A stretch of DNA of 64,000 nucleotides from Penicillium oxalicum (lineage: Eukaryota; Ascomycota; Eurotiomycetes; Eurotiales; Aspergillaceae). The translations under genes and the position numbers were made by a program. The notes under the pieces were generated by a model, which had not been told where the DNA came from, made no database searches, and saw nothing but the letters and a program-made list of their open reading frames with translations. Shown here one piece after another: positions 44,145-56,304 of the stretch (its first letter is position 1; each line of letters starts with the position of its first letter). The stretch covers positions 434,001 to 498,000 of the forward strand of contig NC_064651.1 in assembly GCF_001723175.1 (NCBI RefSeq), read 5' to 3'.

Positions 44145-45259
44145 GCTTCTTCGGACGCTACGGTGGCCTTGTATCCCCTTCCTTGAGGGGATGGGTAAGC
44201 TGGCGTGAGATGGATCATCTTACGATTTTCCTTTATCTTCTTGCAATTTTGTATTTTGATCGTTTTATTCCTCTCATCTTTGTCTCTCGATAAGCTTTTT
44301 TTCCCCCAAGGAGTCTCGGCAACCATCTCTCTTTCATTTTGCATATATTCTCAAACAACATTGCCTGCTTTCCTTCGGATACTGCTTCGCTGTGTCTTTC
44401 CTTCTTCCATCTCAACCTGGCTCTGGCCTCCGCTTGCGATATAAGGTCTGCCCCTCTCCCGTCTACCTTGGTGATGGAGACTTTTGTCCCGTTGTTTGTC
44501 TTTTCATACGACAGTAAAGAGAAGCAGCTGCGCCCTTTCGTTTTTTCCCCCACACGCCAGTCTCTCTTGACCCAGGGTTCTGCCTTTCTTTTGCTTCCAC
44601 GTCGCTTCTTTTCGGCTTTCAAGGATGCCCCCGAAGTCCCGCAATTGACAGGGCTATCTCGGCTTTGAGGCATTATGTAAGGGTCGGATGGGAAAAAAAA
44701 ATAACTCATGGCTGGCGTTTCACCTTGTTGCTACTTCTCAAGATATGTCCTCTGGACTAGAATGGAGAATTCTGACAAGACTTGTAATGATTACGACATG
44801 AAGTGGACTGATTGTTTGAAGTTACTCTCTATTCATTGACACGGGTGAGACAACTTGAGATTCGAGACTCGGCCGGTTCTAGGGTTGCATACATTGACTA
44901 CGTTCAGTATCAGAGATAGCGCACGTCTGTCTGATAATAGCCATGGCGGAAGTTGAGAGATGGCAATTTGCCAAATTTCTTTCTCTCATCTCTTGTCGAG
45001 TCCTTGATTCTCACTATGTTTCTGGTAAAGATCTAATTCCCTTCAAGGGCCGAAAAAGGTACTGTCGGACACTGAGCAGGCAGGGTCATGTGGTCAAGTC
45101 ATTTGGCCCTGTGATTCTTAGCCCTCGATTCACACAGACCACAATCTTGTCCGTCTCATTACTTCACCTTCGTTCACCCATCAATCTTCCACTCTCTCTC
45201 CCAGAAAGTGTAGACGACGGTTCTTCAGGGCCCTTTTCCCTTTTCCCTTTCGAGTCAAA
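44145..45259. other. Intergenic stretch between gis2-like gene and dmc1
   Basis: No supported gene. The left part is the gis2-like 3' UTR: a perfect 7-bp stem (atcccct/aggggat, 44173-44192) lies 28 bases after the stop codon, followed by T-rich sequence. The right part is pyrimidine-rich and leads into dmc1. Confidence 0.5.
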
Positions 45260-46901
45260 ATGCCTGCCTCAGACCCCGGTGATGAACTGGTTGATGATGT
45301 ACGATGCGATACGCAGTATCTTTCATTCACCCTCCTCTTTCAGCGCCGACTAACCCGATTTTCAACGTTCAGGAATTCATCGTGGATATTGACGGTATCC
45401 AAGCCCACGGTATCGGAGCTGCGGATATCACCAAGCTCAAAGCAAATGGATACTATACCGTAGCAGTAAGTTATCATTTTTTCCGACCAAATTGAGTCTT
45501 TTCAACCGAGGCAGTGAGGTCGAAGATGTCCGCAGTCGGTTTGACATGATCTCGTTCCAGTCAGTTCATGGTGCGACTCGACGGACGCTTCTCAAAATCA
45601 AAGGATTCAGTGAAATCAAAGTTGAAAAGATCAAAGAAGCTATCCAAAAGTGTTTGGTATGTGTGTTGATCCTGGTTTATTTCTTGTTCTGGGCGGATCG
45701 AATCTCATCATGCACTTCTTTGATCCGGACCAGCCATCTGCCACAGGGTTTGTGACTGCAATGGAACTCCATCATCAGCGCAAAAAAGTCGTCCGTATCT
45801 CGACTGGGAGCAAGCAGTTCGATTCGATTCTTGGCGGGTGAGTCTGGGATTTGATCGAGCCCATCATTCCTTTTCTTCGGGGTCTTCCATCCTTTGATTC
45901 AATCTCATCGGATTGGAAACCTTGCTCTTTGAGCCCCCCGACTAATGCTCTCCTCATTTTTAAACGTTCAGTGGCTTTCAGAGCATGAGCATCAGCGAAG
46001 TCTTTGGCGAATTCCGATGTGGTAAAACCCAACTTTCGCATACCATGTCCGTCATCGCCCAGCTGCCACGCTCGCTTGGCGGTGCCGATGGCAAAGTCGC
46101 CTATATCGACACGGAGGGAACATTTCGACCTGAGCGGATCGCGCAGATTGCCGAGCGTTTCAGTCTGGATCCGGATACAGCGCAGGAGAATATTGCTTAC
46201 GCGCGGGCGCTCAATTCCGAGCACCAGTTGGAGCTCTTGAACACTTTGAGTCGAGAGTTTGCGGATGGTCAGTATCGGCTGTTGATCATCGATAGCATAA
46301 TGAACTGCTTCCGAGTGGACTATTCTGGACGGGGGAATTGGCGGAGAGACAGCAGAAGTTGGGACAGTTTTTGATGAAGTTGGCTCATATGGCTGAAGGT
46401 AAGTGGACTCCTTTACCTCTTGAAGATCTATTGATTATTGGATTGATGAGAATTTGCATTCGTTGCGAAGATGGAATTGTGTGCTGACTTTTGGGGGGTT
46501 TGCCTCGATGTTCCTGTCCGTCAGAGTTCAATGTGTGCGTCTTGATGGTAAGAAACTGTTTCAAGGAGGATATTCCATGGCTGCGACATCTCTGACATTG
46601 CTCTCTTGATGTCTCAGACAAATCAAGTACAGAGTGATCCCGGTGTGAGCGCACTTTTCGCGGGCGCCGATGGTCGTAAACCTGTTGGTGGCCATGTTCT
46701 CGCTCATGCATCGACCACACGTGTCCTGCTTCGCAAGGGCCGGGGTGATGAGCGAGTGGCGAAAATTCAAGACTCCCCAGGTGAGCTCACTCCTATCCCA
46801 CGCGGAGAGATATTCAGAATCTTATTAATTTAGATTGCCCCGAGCGTGAGGCGACATATGTCATTACCAATGGCGGAATCAACGATCCTGACAAGGTGTG
46901 A
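45260..46901 (+). CDS. dmc1: Meiotic recombinase Dmc1, frameshifted by one base as given
   Basis: Eight exons are proposed: 45260-45298, 45373-45465, 45561-45656, 45734-45837, 45972-46398, 46525-46547, 46618-46780 and 46834-46901. They give 337 residues if one G missing from the run at 46331-46335 is allowed for. The N-terminal HhH region has [15 protein letters not shown] and [22 protein letters not shown]. The RecA core has Walker A GEFRCGKT (about 123-130), [14 protein letters not shown] and Walker B LLIIDSI, then [10 protein letters not shown] and the C-terminal GGINDPDKV. The [15 protein letters not shown] block and C-terminus favour Dmc1 over Rad51. Dmc1 forms filaments for interhomologue strand exchange in meiosis. 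As written, exon 5 goes out of frame after VDYSGRG and stops at 46374, giving about 244 residues without the L2 region and C-terminus. A homopolymer sequencing error or real loss in an asexual lineage are both possible. Confidence 0.9.
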
Positions 46902-47297
46902 GGTGAGTGGGAGGTATTCAGATGCTGAATGATTATGCGAATTGCGGGGGTGTTTGGGAACTTCTCAGGAAGCCCCGAGTCTTATAATATTACGGAATGT
47001 ATGTGGCATACCAATCTCTATGAGTATTGATTGAATGCGCCCTCTCATTGAAAAATCGATTTCATGATACAAGATCGTCTTCCCAACCGTGACGTCCGCA
47101 GGCTGCATGGATGGCTTTCTTAGGGCTACTGATCCTTACAGAATGCAGCATGCTCTGCGTGACCGTAATTTACACCGCCTAAGCATATGACCGGCAGAAT
47201 CATACGCTAGCGTAAAACTTCAACAAAAAAAAAGATCGCGATGACCAATTCCCCCAGGTTCGCAGGGTATATCTTTTCAAAACGGACACAGCCCATC
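46902..47297. other. Short intergenic stretch between dmc1 and rrp7
   Basis: About 400 bases without a gene, holding the dmc1 3' end and the rrp7 promoter. An in-frame ATG at 47241 lies 57 bases before the chosen rrp7 start. Confidence 0.55.
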
Positions 47298-48332
47298 ATG
47301 AAGAAAGTGACCGTGGAAGTGGCCGGGTATACGACCCTACCGCTTCAACTCCCATCTACATCCACATTCCCAACACCAGCAACTCACTACCTCTATGTCC
47401 GTCCACATGAGCCTCGCATTCCCGACCCCGACTCCGCACGCTCATTGTTCATCGTCAATGCACCCATCGACACCACAGAAATTCACCTGCGCCACCTCTT
47501 CGGTACCCAACTCTCCGCCGGTCGCGTCCAAAAGGTCACTTTTGAAGATGTCCCCGTCAAAAAAGCCGGTATCGCAACCGCCACCGAATCCAACCTCTCG
47601 CACCGATCCAACAAGAAGCGCAAGCGCGTCACAGCCGATGATCTCCAAGGCGCCCTAGACGACATTTCCCCTCCCTCGACCTGGGATCGCACCCTGCACA
47701 AAAGCGGCACCCACGCCATTGTGCTCTTCGCCGATAAACCCAGCATGGAAGCCAGTCTCAAAGCTGTGGCCAAGGCCTCCCGCAAAGGAACACCTCTGAT
47801 CTGGGGAGACGGGATCCCATCGAACAAGGCCCCTCCCGCGCTCGGCTTACCGCGATATCTCGCCCACGAACAACTTCGGTATCCGGACCGTGCGGAGCTC
47901 CTGCGCACAGTCAACGACTTTATGACTACCTTTGAGCAGGTGGCCGAGGCGCGCAAGCGGGAGGAGGCGAAGAAGGCCGGTGAACCGGATGAGGATGGCT
48001 TCGTTACTGTAACCAGTGGACCGAAGTTGAATTCTGTGGCGAGAGAGGAGGAAATGAAGGAGTTGGTGGCGAAGCAGAAGAAGAAGGAGGAAGGGCTGGA
48101 GGACTTTTACCGATTCCAGAGTCGTGAGAAGAGGAAAGAAAAGCAGCAGATGCTGCTTCGGCGGTTCAATGAGGATCGGAGGAAGTTGCAGGATCTTAAG
48201 ATGCGGAGGGGCAAGATTCGGGTAAGTTCTTTTTTCCTCCGTGGATGAGCAGCGACTCGTGGTGAGGAGAAAGACCTTTGGCTAACTGTTCTCGTTTCTC
48301 TTTTTTTTCTCTTCTCTTTCTAGCCCGAGTGA
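47298..48332 (+). CDS. rrp7: Ribosomal RNA-processing protein Rrp7
   Basis: Two exons, 47298-48221 and 48324-48332; the second adds only Pro-Glu and the stop, giving 310 residues. An upstream in-frame ATG at 47241 would make 329 residues; the chosen start places VAGYTTLPLQLP near the N-terminus, as I remember for the family. An RRM-like region (about 25-165) has HYLYVRPHEPRIPDPDSARSLFIVNAPIDTTEIHLRHLF and a basic NKKRKR insert. The C-terminal Rrp7 domain has DEDGFVTVT, and then the basic helical tail EEGLEDFYRFQSREKRKEKQQMLLRRFNEDRRK. Rrp7 belongs to the UTP-C/CURI modules and acts in 40S pre-rRNA processing in the nucleolus. The very short last exon is consistent with the conserved RRGKIRP-like ending. 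Confidence 0.9.
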
Positions 48333-49406
48333 ACTCGCATCAAGCATTAAAACGGTATGGCGTTTCTGGCGTTCCAGCCGGGCTGGAATAGGGCTTTTAT
48401 TTTGCTTGTGACGTCTATTTTTTTTCTACACTGGAAAGTGTGAGTTGACAACATCGTTTCCTTTTTGCCATCTTTTCCACTTTTTCCATTCATGCTTCGG
48501 GCTATCTCTTTATCTTGACGCAAGTTTTCCTGATCTCTCTCCAATGATGAATCCGCTGGGGCCAGTGTAGCAAAACGCGGCATGTCCCGCTGTTGTGCCA
48601 TGCCATCAAACACCAGCGCTATATCAAATCTTCTCACCCACTGAAAATGGAGAACTCTCTCACCTTGAATTTGGATCTTTTTTTTTGTTACTTGAGCGAG
48701 GAAGTGATTTCAAAGGTGCTTGGTGACATTGTGCTAACCTTGGGGTAGTTTTTCATGTCTAGTCGTGGACTCAAATACTGAACATGAATGGATGTTCCCA
48801 TATATATACACATTTGACGTTTGATACAATCGTGGCTCTGTGGCAATATTCTACGCTCTTCAAGGCGATTGATATATCCTGGATTATGTATTAGATTTGT
48901 TCACTAGCACTGATTTCCTCTAGTGTGTAGTAGCGTAGTTGTAAGCTGACAGCCCTCGAATGCGTAAACCCCCGCACAGACCAACGCTTGGCATGACATG
49001 CCACGTTCGTGGGCCCCTCTGATCGAGTGTCATGATGTACCCGAGGATGCCGACGTGAATAGAGTCTTGACAAGTGGCTTATCAAGTCTTATTGGACCTG
49101 GAATTCATACTTATTCGAAAAGACTTGCACTGGAGGGTTGAATACTCGTCCCGTCTGTCTATAACTGCAGGCAAAAAAAACGAAACCTCTAGGTCTCCCG
49201 AGTTGTGATCCAGCCTTTACGACATAAAATTGTATTTTGTCCCCAAGTCCTGGACTGTGTGACCGGGGATTGGTTCTTCTTCCTCGACGCCATCCATTCA
49301 TCAAGTTCCAAAGTTTGATCATTGCGCAAAAGATCAAAAAAAAAAGATCCAGCACCGACTTCAAACTTCCAGGGCCAATTTGACCCTCCCCAACCTCGCT
49401 GCAGAC
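48333..49406. other. Intergenic stretch between rrp7 and acidic-protein gene
   Basis: About 1.1 kb with no supported gene. The left half is T-rich rrp7 3' flank. A 225-codon minus-strand frame (49089-49766) overlaps the next gene antisense and lacks motifs. Confidence 0.5.
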
Positions 49407-50377
49407 ATGACCCCCCTCCCGCCACAGGAAGAACCCGCACTTGACTCGGACGAGGAGGTTGAATTCGAAGACGTCCCCATCCAGACATCTCAATCTCAAC
49501 AGGCCCGTCCCTTTAGCCTCGGTGATCTGGACCGGCCATCCAAGCATGCTGGTCCGGTGTCCACCAATATCCCCTGGACTCCTGAGATTCACATCCCCGA
49601 CCAGCGGGACGCACCGTTGGCGTCGGGCTCCGATGCCGAGAGACAGCTTCGCGGTCGTCTCAGCACGGCTATTGACCGGATCAATGCACGTCAAATGAAA
49701 GCCCAGATTGGTATGGATGCGGCTAATACGCAACCGGGTCTGACACGGTATACCTGTATCCAGCAATTAGCGGATGATATTGAGGGAACGGCGGATATGT
49801 TGTGGGAATCGGCCACTCGTAAGTTTGATATTGATTGGCAACTGTTTTTGTTTATCATTATTTCCCCTTTTTCTTCACGAGGCGATGCGGTGGCTAGCAC
49901 AGCGACTGATGAATATTCCCTGTTCATACAGCTTCCATCCAAGTTGAAGGACTGATCACTCTCGCCGGGATCTTGGAACGGTCCCTTGCAACATACGAGT
50001 TTGATGCAATACCTACTCTGACCATTCTCAATAAACTTGACTACTACTTTATTGCACTGATGCAGGGTGAACATCCTGTGTCGCATCAAAAGATCCCCGG
50101 GGCCAGTCCAGCTCATCCTTTGGTCACACAGACGCAAAAGGTGCGCATTCGAAGTATTGCCGAGACAACGCGGAGCAATTTCTTCACTTTGATGCCTGAG
50201 CCTCGGGATGAGGATGGGGATGGGGGTGGAAAGGGGGAAGGAGAGGAGGAGGATTGGGAGGAGCCGGAAATGCCAGCGTGGATGATGCAGGCGTCCAAGG
50301 TTTATGAGCGTGTCCTGATGCTCTTGGGGGATCAAGGAGATCCTAATGAGACGGAGGCTTTTGATGATTTTGACTGA
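49407..50377 (+). CDS. Uncharacterised acidic protein
   Basis: Two exons, 49407-49818 and 49932-50377, join in phase 1 to encode 285 residues. The N-terminus is acidic (LDSDEEVEFEDVPIQ). A central helical region follows (about 75-195) with LRGRLSTAIDRINARQMKAQIG, YTCIQQLADDIEGTADMLWESA and, across the splice, SIQVEGLITLAGILERSLATYEFDAIPTL. The remainder is a NKLDYYFIALMQGE segment and an acidic Gly/Glu-rich tail ending in DDFD. The central part looks conserved and may be an alpha-helical subunit of a larger complex, but I do not recognise the family and assign no function. The codon pattern and clean splice phase support a real gene. Confidence 0.7.
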
Positions 50378-52445
50378 GGCAATGAATATTGATGTTTTGT
50401 CTTGTCTTGTCTGAGGGTGCTGTCTTTGAGGTTTGACGAGGGACTGACTGATTTGGCTTGATTGGGGAGAATTCTGTTACTCGATCAATGTCAGAGCATA
50501 CGGATTGCGTACAATTGGTAGACTTCCTACGTCGCTGATCGAAATTAATGGAAAAGCTCACCCTTTCTACCAGCTGGAGGGAGGTAATAAGGCACCCCGT
50601 ATAAGGGGAACTATGTTAAGACTGCGGTTCAGTAAGTAGCATATTTGACGAGTAGTGTCGCACCCCTCTTCTAAGCACATCTGTGAGTAAATTCATCCAC
50701 AAATATAAACACAAAGACAATTCAAGCATTACATATTCATCACAATGATTGATAATGACGACATGGATCTCATAGCTCGAGTAGGTTACACCAGTAGCAG
50801 GCAAGGGTCTCAAATCATAGTTACCGAGAATGTGTGCACATTCATAGCCATCTGCAGGTCGACATGCAACAACGAGCAAGTACAACAGATCCGGCAGTCA
50901 AGGAGCTGTGTGTAATCTGCTAGTTTCATGACAATCTGTAATATTTCCAACCACCAGTTGCCCGTCTGATGGTCTGTCCTGTATTGTCATTCTGCCTCCC
51001 GCCCACGGGTCTCGTTCTTTCAATACTGGCCAAATACAGCGTGTATTAAGAGAAGCGAGATCCAGCCATCTCTATGGCCCAGAGGGTCGCGAGCCAAAGT
51101 GGAGGCGAGCCCTGAAAGTGGAGCCGCTTGTGTCTTAGAGGCCTTGCTCAGCCTCGGGCCTGAGCCACTCACTGCTCATGGCTCTCACTCTGAGTTGCCA
51201 GTGTGTACTTATTGTGTACCTCTCTGCCTAAACATGAGGATTCCTTGGTTAATCGGCAAAATGGACACGAGAGTGGAGGCATTGAAACCTAGTGTCTGTG
51301 GTCTGTATTGTATGTCTAGAATTTTTTTTTGATCGAGGGGTCGTGATGGACTGTCAAAGTATGTACATCATGTGTGTCTACCGAAGGTGGGATATACAAA
51401 GGTGTCATTCCACGCTTCTACCTAAACTAATCAAACACACGGTGAAACTACCTTGGGTACAGTCCTCGAGCTAATAAAAAATACAGAGTTGCTACTGTGA
51501 TATGGCTAAGCCCTAATTTCTTTTTTGCTTTTCTTTTTTTTTTCTCTTCCCTCGTTGGCCTCTTCTCAATTCTCTTCGCGTCTGGGATGGTGGGCGGTTG
51601 AAGCTGTGAGCCATGGTTCAGGCGTGTAAAGGGATTTCTTTTCATGTCAGGATCCTTTGTTGGGAGGAGAGAAAGTGCGCGCTTTACGCGAGTCGCGTGC
51701 GTATGTAGTGGCGAATACTACTAAAAGCAGCAAACGTGGTTTGTTGTTAGGAGGTACTCAGTACTGTATATTTGTGGTACTGTGGCATGACTTGCGCGAT
51801 GAATTCAGTTCTTCATACTGCGGCTCGACTATAGTCTAGCAAGCTAATTATGTTTAACTACCATGCTCGGCTCCCACGCTAATGCGTTTGAATGTAATCA
51901 TGTCATTGCTAATCAGGAAGTTTCAATCGACTCTTAACAAGGAAAAGTACAGCTGAACGATCTGCTAGAGCTAATTTGGTGTAGTGGTAATCAATCCCAC
52001 ATGGCTATGGAGCTTTTGTTATCGATACAGTACATGAGTACATTTTGTATGTATGAAAAGTCCATGAAGGCTATCGTAATCATGATTCATGACTCTAGAC
52101 AAGGTTCAGCTACTCGAGCAAATGAAAGATGTACACTTCCATCATTGACTTAGATTGGCTATAAAATCATATGTATACATTGATTCATTCCATCCTGCAC
52201 ATACACTTTATACGGGTCTGTTTATATATATCAAGCCATCGGTAGGGAAAATTACGAGCTGAATCATCCTGAGTTACTTACAGCAGTAGGGCAGGACTAT
52301 TGGCCTACAACGGCAGGCTTACGCCGGTCGCAGCTTAATCCGTACGGGATCTCCAAAGCTACAAGATTACCAATACCTTCAGCCCAAATGCAAGGACCAG
52401 GCCAACCTTGAAGGTTGATTCACACAACGTAGTGATGACCCCCTC

Positions 52446-52480
52446 GGGCACCAATGCTATTCAAGTGGGAATTGGTGCCC
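52446..52480. repeat. Perfect inverted repeat (10-bp arms)
   Basis: The arms GGGCACCAAT (52446-52455) and ATTGGTGCCC (52471-52480) are exact reverse complements around a 15-base spacer. It lies far from any recognised gene. It could be a hairpin in a transcript or a relic of a small transposable element; nothing else supports either. Confidence 0.9.
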
Positions 52481-54844
52481 TAAAGTACATACACACACCT
52501 TGCCTGGCCTACATGTTCTTTTGAGTTCATTTCAGTTCAGACACTCCCTTAAAACTACCCAGTACCCAGGTCCTACCCGTCCGTGCAATAGATCAGCAAT
52601 CCCTTACACATACCAGGATAAACACCACCTCATCCACTTGAGGAAAATCTCCAAGGAGTTCTGCCAAGTAGCCTGGGTTGATGAGTTCAGTAATGCTGAA
52701 TCAAACAAAGAGGGATGATCATCACTGAAGAACATCCTGGCGTTCAGGCTCGGGCGCATTTGAGAACAATACAGGCTTGGGTAGACTCTTAGAGCCACCT
52801 CGATTCCAGTCGAGTCCTGGAAAGACACTGTCGGCGAGAAACCTTTTATGGAGCGCTCCAGGATAGGATACATGTGTCCAAGGTAGGAATGATAGATGTT
52901 AACCAGGTTGCTCGACAGCGAGGAAATGCCATTGAGTCAGTGCTTTTTCTCCATCCTTCGATTTGCACTTTGCAGTGTAAGTTAGGGAGCATATAGGTAG
53001 GAGCTCCATAGATGCATTCATCCACAAGGGATTCTGATAGAAGTCCTAGGCAGACATCCATGATGCTGCTTGGTCGACAACTGGATGGCCGAGTTTACTA
53101 TTGGCCATGTTAATACTCACAGGGAGATTGATGTACCGCAAAACGAGAGAGAAGAATGTCGAGAAAAAAAAATTACGCCGCACTCACGCACTTGCAGTCC
53201 TTCATCCAGTCCTTGTCTGGTAATTTATTACTATTCTACAATACATACACATACAGGGGCCAGGGCTTACACCCTTACCAAAGTGGGATTACAAAGTCAG
53301 AGTTTATCAAGCTAGCCAATCACATGCTCAGAACAGCTGTTGATCCAGCCCCGTGGATTCGGTTCAGCTTGGACTTGTGTATGCAGCCTGTGACGTATTG
53401 AGTTTTTGACGATGAATAATCAGGTGATGGCCCGTCCTTGCAGGCTTCAGACTTTGATGGGTCTAATGATGATGAAATACTTCAATGCTGAGCACAAAGT
53501 TGTAGAGAGGCTGCAATCAGTGCCTGGTGATTAAACTACTGCAGCATTGTCAGATTGGTATGATGTATGGACGGGCTTTGTCGTAGAGTCTTTGGCTAAG
53601 ATTGGCCAATTTGACTAACCCTCCAACATGTGAGTGTTCTGAACTCGGGTATGACATCAAATATCAGCCTTGAAATTCAGGTATGAAAGAGGTTGTAGGC
53701 AACCATCCATGTCTGATACTGTAAACCGTATTTAGTCAAATATACTGACGGCTTTTCTAATAACTTTCTTCCCTACAGAGCTCTTGTGGAAGATACTTTT
53801 GCTATTCTATGTAGCAGTAGTAAACCCCAAAGTGCGACCGGATAATTCCTATGAGTTTACAGCACACAATAGTTCGTCGGGCGCAGAGTCGGGCAATCAT
53901 GTTTGTGTTTGCTTCTGAAAATGTACCTGATTAACCCGTGACGAGTCACATTTCATAGTCGACGACTGTTACGGCCCTTGCAGATTCGATGTACATACAT
54001 AATCATGTTCCTGTAGAGGATTCCTGGTGATCTCCCCCTTATTGATTCATGTAGGCGACTCACTGGGAAAAATAGCACTCTTGCTGACTATCAAGACTAT
54101 CAAGGGAGCAAGACTTTCATCTCCGTCTGGCCCTTGTGCTAGTCTGACCAGACATACAGTCCGAAATTCCTTCTCTTACCTCATCTGGAGCAACATCCCC
54201 AATTTGAAAGCTTCTATGAGGTGCAATCAGAGATACATGAGCATTTCAAGCTCGTTCTTAGAAACATTGAGTTTGAATCTGCATGGTTTTTGCCAAAATC
54301 ACCACGGGTCTCCGTGTGATAAGTGTGTAGGTATATACCCGTGCAAGGGTTCATCTGCTTTTCCACCGTCCCGGGATCCTGAATGGCAAGACCATATTAT
54401 ATTGATAGTACCACCTGCACGCCATAAAGTTTAAGGATCTTAAATTGCAAGCCATGATCCATGTTTCCAACGCCAATTTCAATAGGAATGTCCTGTGATA
54501 GACACCACCATACAAGACTGTAGTGGTATGACTCGTCAGTCATCAAAGCAAGGCAAGATATCGAGATTGGCTGTAGTACTGTATCTCAAGAGACTGGGTG
54601 ATCTAGAATGCTTGATACTTCTATTGATCTACCACTCCCCAGGTCAAGTAGAGCTGGTCTAGCATTTCAAGAGATGGCAGTTTGCCATGCGTGCGTTTTG
54701 TATAAGGAGTTTAATCCGTGAGCTTGGTTCAATCCATAAGACGCGCATGAATGAACGGAGCTGTATGCTTTGTGTTAGTTCTTACCATACTGAACCAAAC
54801 ATTGACACAGCTTTGGCCGATGAGCGTCACCCATACAAGACGAT

Positions 54845-54875
54845 CATACCCATACATACCATACCATACCATACC
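54845..54875. repeat. ATACC pentanucleotide repeat
   Basis: About six copies of an (c)atacc unit, the last four perfect, lie upstream of the Csx1-like gene. It is a simple tandem repeat with no further signal. Confidence 0.85.
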
Positions 54876-56304
54876 AATCTGAGTTTGGTATTTCCTTTAC
54901 CAAATGGTCAGGATGCTCACACTCAGACTGCTGGGACGGCCCCTCACTGAAAGAGGTGGGAGGCTTTTTCCACTCGTAATGAATCGTTCGTTTCGCTGGG
55001 GTTTCGCCCTTTTTCATAGGAAAAACCGGGTCCCAAGTTCGTCTCGAAGAGTAATCCGATCTGAGATTTCCCATTCTTCATCGCCTTCTCTTCCCCTCCT
55101 CCAACTTTCTTCCCCTCCCTCTTGTCCCATTGTTTCCATCCCTGCTTCGTTCTGTCTTGCGCCGTTCCGGGAGTTGTGCTTTTTCTAGGTCTCTCTCGCA
55201 AAGTCATCTCTTCGCGTCGTTTCATTTTGAGCTTTCACGAGGTCTTCTTAGCATTGCCCTTGGTAAGTCACTACTTGTGTTTGAATCTTTTGCGCTCGTT
55301 GAGAGGACACAAAAAAAAGCCTCTTTCATCATTTCATCCACCACTACCCTCACCCTGTCACTACTCGCCATCTCTCCACGCTGTCGACTCTTTTCCAAGA
55401 CGCCCACCAGCACAGCATGCGCTTTCATGACCAGATGAATTGCGCATGGTGGGTGCCAAGTCGGCTGGCTCTGCTGTTTCGCAGAGGTTCAGTAGCTTGG
55501 GCAGCTCTTTTTTTCTGCGGTCTCGGGAACCGCCACCGCGTCCGCCCGATTCCGTCCGCCGACCGATGCCACCATTCTTTGCTGGTCCAGCACTTTTCTT
55601 CTGTCTCTGTTGTCGCAAACTTCGATGGAGAGCCATTGGCGCAGTGTGAATGATCGTATCGGTGGGGCGCATGGGGATCGCAACGAGCAGCCTCTTGTCG
55701 AGCAAGGCAGATGGATAAGGTATCGGCCGCATGCGGGCGCTCACCTTTCCGGAACCTTTCTGAATGCCCGTTCTCGCATCTTGCCCATCCCACGCGACCT
55801 CAATCGTTTCCACGATCTACATCTGAACATCACAACTCGCTCTTCTTCTCTGGAAAAGTGGTCCAGCCTGGCTCGGAGCTATTTCTGGCACCCTCTCTGA
55901 TCACCGAGACAAGCGGAGATAAACAGGAACCCAGGCCATAGGCGACGATCGGGTCATCTCCCACACCTCTGACTGATCTTCTATTCAATCTTGGATCTTT
56001 TCCTTGAACTCCACCTCACCTTCGAGCTACTGGACCTCCTCACTTGAGCCTTTGCCGATACCGTGGACCTCATCTAGCTGATTGCCCTCCCTTTCATATC
56101 ACACGCGTTTCACATCAGAGCAACATCTATTCTTCACAACTCGATTCTAACCCTTTGCGCCTCGGCTTCTTGTAGGAAACCTAGCGCTTGTCTCTTAGTT
56201 CCTGGGTCATCTTACGGTCTCTCCTTTACGACTCCACGAAGTTTTTCAGGCCGTCTCATATCGTTACGTCGACTTTCGGACAAGTTTGATCTTTTGCAAG
56301 CACC

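Larger units (their letters stand above)
50378..56304. other. 5.9 kb stretch without a supported gene
   Basis: This is the longest gap in the window. From 50.4 to about 54.6 kb the sequence is AT-rich, with only short open frames lacking domains or plausible splice partners. A perfect 10-bp inverted repeat with a 15-base loop lies at 52446-52480, and an ATACC repeat at 54845-54875. From about 54.9 to 56.3 kb the composition changes to pyrimidine-rich and GC-richer DNA, which looks like a long promoter and 5' leader for the Csx1-like gene. A segment at about 51970-52000 resembles a tRNA A box, but no cloverleaf follows. Confidence 0.45.

Noticed and set aside
51970..52010. A-box-like segment (tggtgtagtggtaatca)
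   Set aside because: No B box or cloverleaf follows; a decayed tRNA is possible but unsupported.
55361..55813. 150-codon minus-strand frame in the csx1 upstream region
   Set aside because: Low-complexity basic composition from pyrimidine-rich DNA on the other strand; no domain.
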